Source of the DNA: Ciona savignyi | Taxonomy: Eukaryota; Chordata; Ascidiacea; Phlebobranchia; Cionidae | Direction of reading: 5' to 3' | Assembly (NCBI GenBank): GCA_000149265.1 | Contig: CH003293.1 | Span: 62,001 to 126,000 of the forward strand | DNA: 64,000 nt | In this document: piece after piece, positions 12,116-22,657 of the stretch | Numbering within the stretch: position 1 is the first letter of the stretch | Layout: the number at the start of each line of letters is the position of its first letter | Notes under the pieces: generated by a model | What the model was told of the DNA's origin: nothing | Seen by the model: the letters and a program-made list of their open reading frames with translations, nothing else | Database searches by the model: none | Translations under genes and position numbers: made by a program

Positions 12116-14473
12116 ACTTCTTTAATTATTGCCGGAATGAAGTTTTTTATGGCCCGTAAACAGAAAAAGTTCCTTTTGAATTATTTTGTAATTGTTTGGT
12201 TTAAGTCGTAAAAAGATCAGGTCAAACGAACATATCATACCATGTATTGTCTTACACGTGTATGTAACCTATTTTGTTGCAGCTTGAAAGAGATTATAAA
12301 CTTTTTACTTACCGTACTTTGTGTGTGCCTGTTTCTTGTAAATATTTGTCATGGGTTTTATTTCCGCGAATGAACTATCACTATTGCCATTATGAGATTA
12401 GCCATTACTTCAATGTGTTTGAACAAAGCATACGCGAGATCAATTTTATCGTTTGCAAGATTTTCTTTATAGCTGCTCGTTATATGTTCCTTCTACTTGT
12501 CACGTATGCACGTTGCGTTAACGATTGCAAAGTGAACCAGCCAACGTTTTAAGAGTATGACTTAAGTGTATGTAAATATGTTCCTGTGTTGTAAATCATT
12601 TTTTTAACCATGAAAAGTCGGTTCGTAAAGCAGTCGTGTGCCAATTGGTTTAAAACCTGATATTGTTTCTGCCATCAAATGCGCTCCTCACGTGGCTGAT
12701 CGATCGTTTTTCACTTCAGCTGTCTGGGCTAGACTTCCGTCTATCTGACGTGGTTTCCTGCAAGCTGGTGCAGTGTTACCGAATATGGATATCAAACATT
12801 GTTGCGGCACTTTTTGCAGATATTTAAACACCTAATCTAACCTTCAATTCGTAAACACGTGTTCGCGCATTTTTTGGTACGATGATGATTTTGAATGAGA
12901 TTAGACGAACCTCTTTGCACTATGATTGCATTTTGCTTCTTAAGTAAAATCATTATAATACCATGCACTAGTCAACCTAATGGAGTTGATGCGAACCTTC
13001 ATTGTATTTTCCTGATTTTCTTTCAGGTTGTTTTGTACGATACAGCCAATCCCCATTCACTGTCGTTTCGTTGTGTCCTACAAGATTTTATGTTAATCAG
13101 AAATTATACACAGGTTCCCGGTGGTATTAACCGGGACTTGATCAAGCTCGTCAGTTGGGACTCAAGTGCAATACCCATTGTAAATATTGTAAATATGTTG
13201 GTGTCGATAAAAACTCTCTTGTGTATGCCATCGTAAAATGGTTATTTTTTTTAAATTGTTCATTTTTTTCCGAAAAGTGCCACGTTTGTTATAAGTATAT
13301 GTCGCTTCATACGGAAATACACGTTTCTCCCAGATAAATTCAGTCATTCGTGTTGTTCTAAACTTATCCGAAATCCGGTGATGTTTTCAGTTTCGGATGC
13401 TGTGAGTTGGCAATGTTACCAGTGATGGGTTGCCAAGCATGGAAATCACAATTAATTAAAATTGAGGCCTTTTTGAATCAGGAATAGATGAATCAGACAT
13501 CAGGAATAGATGTTAACAGAAACGATCGGTGTAAGAACATATAATGGTAGGTGGGTGTTGTTGTTTCTAAAGCTTGTCACGATATAGGGCCGACAGTTTT
13601 CAATACGAAACAAATTTCCTTTCTTCCGCACAAATTCCGAGTGGAAGTCTCGATTTTGTATCCTTGACGTATATATATATATATATATATATTGGGTTAA
13701 TTTAATGATATAGCGTCGCTAAACATTTTAGCACCAACATACTTAGCCTACTTAAGCCTAGGTACTGTAAGATGTAACACAAAGTAACGCAATACTGTAC
13801 TCTCTTGTAGTAGATTTTGTTTAGAAATTTGTGACAACAGTTTAATTTTTGAAGTAAAAAAAAACACTTTTTAATTCACCTTGCAGCATCACAATAGGTC
13901 TTTACAATTACTTTTAAATACAGGTTGACCCGGCGTTGTTTAATATATACATTGACAGTCAGGGATTTTCTGTAAACAGCTGATAATTTATAACTTTGGT
14001 AAATAATAGAGGTAAAAATTATTACCCATGTAATGACCCTCCTTAAGTCCTTTGGCGGGATAGGACATAAGTATCATTGCAAGTTTACTTTAATTTTTAC
14101 AATTGACACGATTTAGTTAAAACCCCGCCAGTATTTATTTTCCCGCCAGATCGTTACACGAAAAAAATATTTCTCTGCAGTTATAAAATTGCAATAAAAG
14201 GTAACTGGCTATAAATGAAATGTTGATATAACTAAATTACTTTACCCAAGTGCATTTTTGCAGTTATTTAATTTTCCAAAAACGTCACTAAGGATTCCAC
14301 GTTATTTACCGTAGTGCAATAACTTGTGTAACCTGACTATGGGCATGGGTAATCTGCCAATTTTAGGTTTGAATAAACATTTATTCATAATATCATATGG
14401 ACGAAATTTATTTATTTCACAGAATACACATGTACAATATTATCATAGTGGTAAAGCATTTTTAAACTTGAAT
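12116..14473. other. Intergenic, JmjC-like gene b to kelch gene
   Basis: 2.3 kb of AT-rich DNA. The first few hundred bases are probably the 3' UTR of the oxygenase-like gene. The open frames at 12274-12552 and 12895-13236 have no recognisable domain. An AT microsatellite sits at about 13670-13692. The kelch leader lies at the 3' end; its frame is open from an ATG at 14324, but that extension has no kelch character. Confidence 0.5.
13670..13692. repeat. AT dinucleotide microsatellite
   Basis: A short pure (TA)n run in intergenic DNA. Confidence 0.8.
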
Positions 14474-15769
14474 ATGGGAAATGAGGCATCATCCCAAAGC
14501 CAACAATATGGCAAAAAAATAAAGAATAACATTGTAGTAAAGTGGGTCAAAAGTTGCAATGAGTGCACTTATGCACCCAGAGAAGGTCAAGCTTCAGCCG
14601 TTCTTGATGAAAAGCTATATGTCTTCGGTGGTGTTTTGCTAAATACTGGCAACCAGGACTCTGAATCGAATGAGCTGCTCGTTCTTGATATCGAGACAGG
14701 TAAGTGGTCAAAGGAAGAATGTGTGGGAACTACACCGAGTCGAAGATCGGGTTCAACCATGGCAGCAGTGGGGAAACATCTCTATTTGTTTGGTGGACTC
14801 AGTCAATTTACTGGATGGATGAACGATTTATTTTTGTATGATACGGGGAAAAAAGAATGGAAGCAGCTAGAAGTGGTTAATGGACCAAGTCCTAGAGATA
14901 AGCTAGCTTCGGCTGTGTTTGGAGATAAGATTTACCTGTTTGGCGGGTTTGGCCCAGTTACAGATGAAGCAGAGACATCTTCTGAAGATATTTTAACAGT
15001 GGATAATGATGACGATGCAGAATATGATGACATTGATGAATTGCATGAAGTCAGGAATGTCCAGGATGCTGCAAATTTTACCTGGAGTGACATGCTCTTT
15101 GTATTTGACACAGCCATTCAGGAATGGTCAGTGTTGCTGCAAAAGGATGTTGCCAACATACCAAGTGCACGTGCTGCTCATACATTGACACCTGTCATTG
15201 ACTCGAGTAACCAAGAGTGGCTGTATTTGTTTGGTGGTAGAGACAGTGAATCAAGACAGAACGACTTGTGGAAGTACAGTGTTGCTGAAAATGTTTGGAA
15301 ATTATGCAAAAGTTCAGGGTGTCAACCTCAGCCAAGGTCATTTCATGCATCGGCTGCTGCCAAGGGAAGGTTAATTATACATGGTGGTAGAGGTATTAGT
15401 AATCAGCATTTAAGTGATTTTAATATCTTCGATACTGAAACTAATCAGTGGCTGCAACCAGAGGTTACCTGCATCGGAGAATCTGGTGAATTGCTACCCC
15501 CTCCGCCTGCAGTTGGTTTGCATACACTTTGTGCTGTAAACAATAATATTCTGCTCTACGGGGGAACCTCTAACTTGGACCCTGCTACTGGGACATGCAC
15601 ACTTTTTTATAATGATGTTTATAAGTTAAAATTTGAAGATGTATTGAACGGAGGTGCTGTGGATGTGGATGAAAAGAAAAATATTGACATTGTTCATGAG
15701 CCAAATATTCCAAGTTTTTTAAACTTAAAACAAGTCAATACAGCAGATTCTGCTTCTAGCTCCTCTTAG
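14474..15769 (+). CDS. Kelch-repeat protein with N-myristoylation-type start
   Basis: Single-exon gene of 431 aa. Repeated kelch blades are visible as double-glycine motifs (V-F-G-G-V, L-F-G-G-L, L-F-G-G-F, L-F-G-G-R, I-H-G-G-R, L-Y-G-G-T), each followed by D-L or N-D and a W about 20 residues on. They are consistent with one six-bladed beta-propeller, a protein-binding platform. A very acidic loop (D-N-D-D-D-A-E-Y-D-D) interrupts the third repeat. No BTB or BACK domain is present, so it is not a classic KLHL adaptor. I chose the ATG at 14474 because it gives M-G-N-E-A-S, which fits the N-myristoylation rule (Gly2, Ser6). The in-frame ATG at 14324 would add 50 unstructured residues. AATAAA lies at 15895. 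Exact orthology is not clear. Confidence 0.88.
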   Translation: MGNEASSQSQQYGKKIKNNIVVKWVKSCNECTYAPREGQASAVLDEKLYVFGGVLLNTGNQDSESNELLVLDIETGKWSKEECVGTTPSRRSGSTMAAVGKHLYLFGGLSQFTGWMNDLFLYDTGKKEWKQLEVVNGPSPRDKLASAVFGDKIYLFGGFGPVTDEAETSSEDILTVDNDDDAEYDDIDELHEVRNVQDAANFTWSDMLFVFDTAIQEWSVLLQKDVANIPSARAAHTLTPVIDSSNQEWLYLFGGRDSESRQNDLWKYSVAENVWKLCKSSGCQPQPRSFHASAAAKGRLIIHGGRGISNQHLSDFNIFDTETNQWLQPEVTCIGESGELLPPPPAVGLHTLCAVNNNILLYGGTSNLDPATGTCTLFYNDVYKLKFEDVLNGGAVDVDEKKNIDIVHEPNIPSFLNLKQVNTADSASSSS

Positions 15770-16087
15770 ATTTTTTAAATTTTTCTTTATGCTGTTTCTA
15801 ATACATTAGCTCACTCCAAAACTTATAGCAAGTAGCACCATGTATGTAAAGGAATGTTACTGTAGAATTGACTTCGCATTATTTTTAATAGTAAAATAAA
15901 TTTGTGTTAAAATTTTAGCAGTACCTTCCTGTCTATCTAATTACAATTTTTTGTACAAATACTGCTAGTTTTAATATTCTTTTTTAATTAGAGATTCTTT
16001 ATGTGCATACTGTCATCAGAAGTTTTAAAGGAATTTGTGTCGTTTATATTTAGTTGGGAAATCTGTTGAAAGAAAAAACTATTTGGT
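15770..16087. other. Spacer between kelch gene and NSE4
   Basis: 318 bases with the kelch 3' UTR, its AATAAA at about 15895 and the NSE4 promoter/leader. The gap is too long for the near-zero spacing of tunicate trans-spliced operons. Confidence 0.6.
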
Positions 16088-19000
16088 ATGGAAATGGATG
16101 AGCAAAGCTCTGGTGATGATGATGACATTGGAAGAAGTTACAATGAGTCGTCAGTTCTATCTGTACCAGCAGAGGATTCCCCTAGCGCAAGGTTCTAACA
16201 ACTGCTGTTTAATGTTACATACATCGATACAGGTACCAATAGAAATTGCAACAAAATGGGAACGAGGTTCTATGTCAGTGGTGGACCAGTTGTATCACTT
16301 GTGCGTGGAAAAATTTATTTTATGACATAATTGTTTAAATATTTGCAACAAGAATGATACAAAGATGAACAGATATATTTGCACTGCGACTAAATATGAC
16401 AATATTTTCTTTTATATACAACGACTTATTATACATTAGCTAATCTCTATACCAAGACAAATAAAGTGAAAGGCATGAAATCATTTAAACTGATAGCTTA
16501 TTGCACTTTTATGGTGTATTATGTCTTTACTAATTTTGCAGGGCACAGCAGCTTAAACTGCGTAGAGATTATCGAAAGTTAATTGAAGAAACGCAACAGC
16601 ATAAACAAGATCTTGTGAAACCTGGCAGTAGTGGACTGTTGGATAGCATTGCAAAAGCTCATCGGCTTTTTAAAGATGGTGCAGTTATTTTTCACTTGAT
16701 TATGCTTTACTTTTCTGTTTATGGGATTGTTGTTTTATTTTCAATTTTTGTTTTTAACAGTTTGAAATAGATTTAACAACATGACTTGTAGAAAAAACTG
16801 AAAAGCGATTTAATATAATTTGTAGCAACAAATTGCTTTTTGGTTTTCGATAATTTTTTTGTCCAACTGAAAAGTTAATTTTTTCGTTTAAGTATTTTGA
16901 AACAAATAGCCATTTAAGCTCTCTTAAACACTGTGTTTGAAACCGAACTGATATTTTGTAGTCTTAATTAGGCATGATAATGAAGTAATGCAAATAATTT
17001 ACTGTGTGACATACTTTCTTTCCATCGTGTTCATTACCAGCATATATAAATATCATTTGCAGTGAAAGAAACCAGAGAAGCTGCTCTGGATTCCAAGTTT
17101 ATGACACTTGCAGTTTCCCTTGGAGCACAGAAGACAAGCCTCCTACAAACCGACCTCGTTGCTTTTCAACCTGATGAATTTATACAAAAACTGGTAGAAA
17201 TATTTATTTATAGCCAGTCCAGTGTGATGGTTTAGTGAATCTGATTTAATCCTGGAAAATCAGATAACTAAAATTGGAGATAGTTTGGAGTAGCATAATT
17301 TTATATAATATATCTTCCTAAATCATTAATATTATCTAGTTTTGTGGCAATATATATTGACAAGAAACCACCAAATCTTTCACCAAATCTTTTGTTTTTT
17401 AATTTTTATTTCAATTTTGAGGTAAACTTCATGGATGGAAGCATTTCATCTGATGACAGAGAAGATGTGTTAATTCCAGAAAATGGTTGGAATGCTTTTG
17501 GTCAGAAAGTAACAACTTATTTTACAAGTGTTACACCAGCATTACACCCACTGTGAGTAATTCTTGGTTGTTTCAATTTTATGAAGTGTGATAACTTTTC
17601 GCAATGGAATCGATACACATTTGTCGGTTAACTCTGTGTTGTACAATTTATCAACAACATCAAGAGATAACTTGTGCTGAAGGTTAAGTTGCCAAAACTA
17701 CACCAGTTAGTTTAATCTTTAAAGACATTGCTACTTTCTTTAACTTTTTATCTTTATATATTTTAATAGGTTGGGTTCATTTGAAGCAATAGAACCTGTA
17801 AAAACAAAACCAAGAGGCACAAAGGACAAAGAACCCACTGGAAAAGTCCAGCTGCCAAAAGAGTTAAAAAATTATCGCACTGATAAAAAGGAAACAACTC
17901 CAGAAGAAATCGAACGAGTTCTTAACATTATTAACACATTTTATAAAGATGACCGTAAGTATTTAAACTATGCATATCTAGGCTTGATTGTCACTTCACA
18001 ACTGGTCAATCTACATGTTAGAAGTACTTAAGAAACAAGCAACAAAAATACCTGCAACAGTTTTTTTTACTATGTATCGTTGTAGCTTAATTTCTTAATG
18101 ATCGGTTAGCTTTAGTAATAACACGTCAAGATCAGCTAATAGGTAGTTTTATTAATATCGGTTACCAGTTTTGGGTTATGCTATTTGTCGCTCCTACTTT
18201 AAAATAATAAAGAAAATAGCAATTAACATAACTTTATGCTAATTGCTGATCATGATTTTCTGTATTATAATGGGTTCTTAGACCCTATACATTTATGGTT
18301 TTAATGAGTGCATTCTGCCAATCTATTTTTATGTATCTGTCTGTATGTATTGTATTTGCAGCTTCTCCAATAGACTACTTCGAACTGGTTGTAAATCCTC
18401 GATCGTTTGGGCACACCATAGAAAATATATTTCACCTTGCTTTTCTTGTCAAAGACGGCTTGGTAAAAGTGTTTTTAAATGAGAATGGCATTCCTGTTGT
18501 TGAACCAATCGCAACTCGAGAAAACAACCAAACTCCTCACAAGAAATCAAAGCAGAGTAAACCAGCAAACAACCAGGTGATGCGTGGTGTATTAAACTAC
18601 TTTACAGCAACTACTTTATTAAAAATTCGTTCTTTATGTGCACTGGTTCAGAGATACTCTTGTTTTCCTCATGTATTGTGCAACCTTGTTGTGGTGGCTT
18701 TAAGTACCACGACCTTTTGGCTGATGGTACAAAGTTTGAGGGTTCCAGCACATAATATAGAATCTCTGAATTTTTAGGTGTGCTCAGGTTATTGCTTTTA
18801 CCACCATAACAAATTTATATTAAATTCAAACAAATTACACTTTAGGATTCCAAATTACTTGATCTTTTAGAATACGTAATTATTCTACATTAGCCACCCC
18901 TACTGGCAATCAATGGGATAATCGACCATACTCATTAACAAACATAAGTAATGTATATATGGAACAGTGTGCAAAACAACGCAGTAGCAGGACTTTAGGG

Positions 19001-19203
19001 TGAGCAATGAATTGGTAAATCATTAAATGGTTTGCTGTTATCAAGTCCTTGCTATGTAGAAATATATAGGGTTCCAATAAACATTTTATTCCATTTACTC
19101 TTAGGTGATCGTATCCTTGTCAATGGAAGAATGGAGAGCAATAATTGAAGCTTATCAACTGGAGGGTAAACAGCCATACATAACTGCTCCTGAGCACACA
19201 TAA
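16088..19203 (+). CDS. NSMCE4: SMC5/6 complex kleisin subunit NSE4
   Basis: Seven exons: 16088-16191, 16542-16678, 17063-17193, 17422-17552, 17770-17954, 18362-18576, 19105-19203 (1002 nt, 333 aa). NSE4 is the kleisin that bridges the SMC5 and SMC6 heads and binds NSE1/NSE3, acting in DNA repair and chromosome segregation. Visible family features are the N-terminal helix R-R-D-Y-R-K-L-I-E-E-T-Q, then V-K-E-T-R-E-A-A-L-D, and the C-terminal winged-helix region with Y-F-E-L-V-V-N-P-R-S-F and E-N-I-F-H-L-A-F-L-V-K-D-G, ending in Q-V-I-V-S-L-S-M-E-E-W. The N terminus is acidic (G-D-D-D-D-I). The exon 1 donor (GTTCTA) is weak, but it is the only one that keeps phase into exon 2. The C-terminal motifs make the identification secure. 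Confidence 0.92.
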
Positions 19204-19245
19204 ATTTCTTCCTCCAATATGCAATATTTAATTATAGATTTTCAG

Positions 19246-19256
19246 GTTCAAATAAA
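19246..19256 (+). terminator. NSE4 polyadenylation signal in a convergent overlap
   Basis: AATAAA at about 19251, some 50 bases after the NSE4 stop. On the other strand the BHMT-a stop at 19358 is followed within 15 bases by AATAAA (about 19346). The two genes therefore end tail-to-tail, 154 bases apart, and their 3' UTRs probably overlap. Confidence 0.6.
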
Positions 19257-19357
19257 ACTGCCTATACTATTCTCTTTTTTATGTGTGTTTTAAACAGGAG
19301 ATGGATAAAAAAGTGAAATCGATGTACTTTTTTTTCTTTTTTCATTTTATTTCATTT

Positions 19358-21770
19358 CTACAAATAAAAAGAATCTTCTTCTAATTTGTTACAAGATGGA
19401 TTAAATGGTCTCCCACAGCCTGGTTTTAAATTCATCCAAAATTCCAAATTCGTCCTGTACATAAAAAAAATAATATTGTATTTAAGTAGAATTAGTTTAG
19501 TTTAGTTTATTCATTTTTTGGCCCAGTTTTTAAAAATGGAAAACGAATATAATCACGATACAGGAACGGGAAAAGACGGCAAAACCAACAGTCGTTAGAA
19601 CACGTCATTAAAAAATGATACAAAAAATGAATATAGCGGACGCGGCCGCCAAACCTAGGTAAATGAACAATATTTAGCAATTAAAACAAATATTTCTGTA
19701 CTTTTTTTGTGTGGTGGTGATGTTGCTTTTTTTTAGCCATTCACAAGGGGGGCACATGTCTTGCACAGGAGGATTTCTCCCTCGTTCGGCAGAAAGCTGT
19801 AAAAGTGTTGTTGAATTTATAGTCGTTAATTAAGCGTCATTAATGATGATCAGTTAGAAGCCCAACGAGTCGAACCCTATTGCGTTGGTTGCTTCTAGTC
19901 CGACATAGTGGTACTAGCATCTTCTGTTATGGCATACTTATTCTATTTATGTATTAAATACCAATCAGGTATTTTAATTGATAATCAAAATCCAGGCAAA
20001 TACGTCTTAGTGCATGGATAGCTGCTCCGTTGATAAGGCATCAATGACATAAAAATTAGCATAGATAGATTTGACTATATTCATGCTTCGAGTGGTTGAT
20101 AGCGAGCGGCAACAATATATGTTAGCTACAACATGATGATGCTATATCACTAGTAACAATAATTTGTGTCGGTCAGATACCTCTTGTGCGATCGCCCTAA
20201 TATGATGAGGTTCCATCCCACAACATCCTCCAATGTAACGAACTCCGAGATCATAGGCGGCTCTTGCGAACGCATGTACCTCAAATCTTGTTACTTGACG
20301 GGGCTCTAAAGCTGAAATAAAAACTAAAATTTTGTGAAATGTGAATAGATATATATGTTATAGCATATAAGCGATAAGGTTATTTACAATAAACAGTGTT
20401 ATACATGGACAATGTCCGATTTACCACATCTGATCAGTTACTCAACCTTTTGTAGTGTTGAATGGTCTACGATGAAGACCTTGTCGTATTATTATGTTTA
20501 ATATATTTTACACCATCAGGTGCAACGTCCGCTTTTACATGGCCAAGTTTCAAACCCATTGTGGGTTTGTCCATAAGACTATTTTTAAGTAGAAATTGTT
20601 ATATAAATCAGTCACGGTAACCATTTGGTTACACAACGTTTTTATACAAGACCCACCCTAGCCTACTAGTTTGCAACAGAATTTGTCCCATCCACCTGCA
20701 GGTGATGGTGTCACCAATCGACTGCGTACAGAAAAAGAACAATTGCTTATAAGCAAGACATACTAGCAATAAGTAAAGGTAATCACCAACATAAAATTAC
20801 CGAAAGGATCCTCCGACAATCTTGCGTACCCGTACAAACTGTTTTCCACTTCCGGGCACATGAATCCCAGCGGTTGACACATCAAAGGTGTCTCTAGGCC
20901 TTCATCATCGAGAGCTTTTTTCATTCGTTTTATTGTTTTCAAGGTTGTGTTTAAATCAAACATACAGTTTAATCCTGTGTGTAATTTTATGATTGCAAAA
21001 AAACATATGACAGTGCTATCACATTTTAGATACAAACCAATAAGATCTGCTCCAGTTCTAGCCATCCGCACAGCACATTCTTTAACTGAGACCCCGTTTA
21101 AATCACCAAGAGGCCCAATCCTCATTGTGCAAGCGATCGGCATTTTTGACCTTTTCATGACATCAATGCAAATTTCTAATTCTTCAACATGGCCGAAAAA
21201 CTAAACCAAATGCTCGAAATAGTTGGTTTGCTTGAAGGATTTTTAACAGGTATTTACCTCGGCAAGAATGAAATCCACTGTATCTCTTCGTTGAATGAAA
21301 ATTTCCAATTGGTCAGTAAACTCAGCTCTGATTACCAGATCTCCCTTTTTATGTAAATATGACAGAACTGGCGTTATCCCACCACATACAAGAGCATTTC
21401 CTTCTAGTGCGACCTCATGTGCTATTTTGCAGGCAGCTTCATTTATTTCCGACGTCTACTTAAACAACATTGATATATTAAATGTTATAACATGGAATTT
21501 AGGCCTAACCGTGTAATTGATATTGCCTCGTTTTAAACGACCATCACTGGAAGCATAACACGGAGTTTGCAACACATCTGCACCAGCTCGCATATATTCT
21601 CGCAACAGCTGCTTGACTGCATCCGGGTAAAGCAACACTGCTTCAGGTGTCCATGGTCCAGCACGGCAATATCCACGTTTCTCCAAAGTCATACACATAC
21701 TTCCATCGCCTACCACGGGACCTTCGACCAATAGTTCAAGCAGTCCTTTTCTTTTTCGAACATTAGACAT
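19358..21770 (-). CDS. BHMT: Betaine-homocysteine S-methyltransferase, copy a
   Basis: Seven minus-strand exons: 21770-21510, 21455-21258, 21200-21038, 20974-20801, 20311-20181, 19796-19702, 19454-19358 (1119 nt, 372 aa). The family moves a methyl group from betaine to homocysteine, giving dimethylglycine and methionine, using a zinc-bound thiol. Zinc ligands are visible: Cys211 (G-L-N-C) and Cys295-Cys296 (G-G-C-C). The N-terminal G-D-G, L-E-K-R-G-Y and G-P-W-T-P-E-A motifs are intact. The product ends soon after G-R-P-F-N-P, about 30 residues short of vertebrate BHMT, so the C-terminal oligomerisation arm is missing or replaced. Exon 5 is identical to that of copy b and exon 1 nearly so, while exons 2, 4, 6 and 7 differ. 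The gene is head-to-head with SLC5-a. Confidence 0.92.
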
Positions 21771-22657
21771 AATATTTAACCAGTTTTAAATCCAATATCT
21801 TACTTAGAGCATAGATATTTTTAACCAACCTGTTTTACAAATAGTACAAAAATTAATATCAGACGATAAAACTTTTAGTGTATTAAACGAGGTCTACTGA
21901 AATATAATGCGTCTGCAATAAACGTTACTCTTGCGTGCAACTCAGAAAACACGTTAAGCACAACTAGTCTGTCAATAAATGTGTCCTTACAACAGCAATT
22001 TAGCAATAACATTGCAAATTTGTCTTCTACGACAGTATAACACACTTTAGTATTTTGCAGCAGTTTGCTGTCAATTCTACCGTGGCGTTGGATTTTTACA
22101 CATAACTAATTAGTCATTGTGCTCTTGATAGCTTCAGTTGGCGCTTTTTCAATTTAAGTAGTCGCCAAAAAAAGAAAAAAAGGTCGTCAAATGAACGGAC
22201 GTCGAGACCAAGCAGCTTCTTCTGCCCTTGATACACAAAACTAGCATATACAGTACTGTAAGGTCAATGCTGTTTCAGCATAAATTTCTGTGTTCTGGAG
22301 AAGTGCTCTAAAATACGAGCAGCAGTACAAATTGTTTTCTACGTTTCGCTTCTATCAGCAGCACCACAACGTCACTAGTGATATGGATACATGGCTATCC
22401 ATAAGGAAACGATAGATCGACATTATACGAAAGTTTATCTCCTTCATCTACTTCTTATTATATAGCTAAAATATTTTTTCACGACATCCCATTACGGAAT
22501 ATTTGCTTGCATTCTAGTTTGTTTACCATCGTGTCTCGCAGTATATATCATTCTTCGTTAATAGACGCAGTCTCCGAATATCGTGCTAAGAGTGTTTGAA
22601 AAGTTATTTACCATTTTTCTTGTGAGAACAATTAGTGTTTGTTAGCTATTACCAAAA
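21771..22657. promoter_or_regulatory. Shared divergent promoter of BHMT-a and SLC5-a
   Basis: 887 bases between two opposite start codons. It has no coding frame of note. A TATA-like stretch (AGTATATATCA) lies near 22542 on the SLC5 side. Co-regulation is inferred from the layout alone. Confidence 0.5.

Noticed and set aside
12274..12552. 92-codon plus-strand frame after JmjC-like gene b
   Set aside because: Lies in the likely 3' UTR, has no recognisable domain and is Cys/aromatic-rich as expected by chance in AT-rich DNA.
16224..16310. Possible extra NSE4 exon after the CAG at about 16230
   Set aside because: Joined to exon 1 it gives a stop at once; direct splicing of 16191 to 16542 keeps frame and family sequence.
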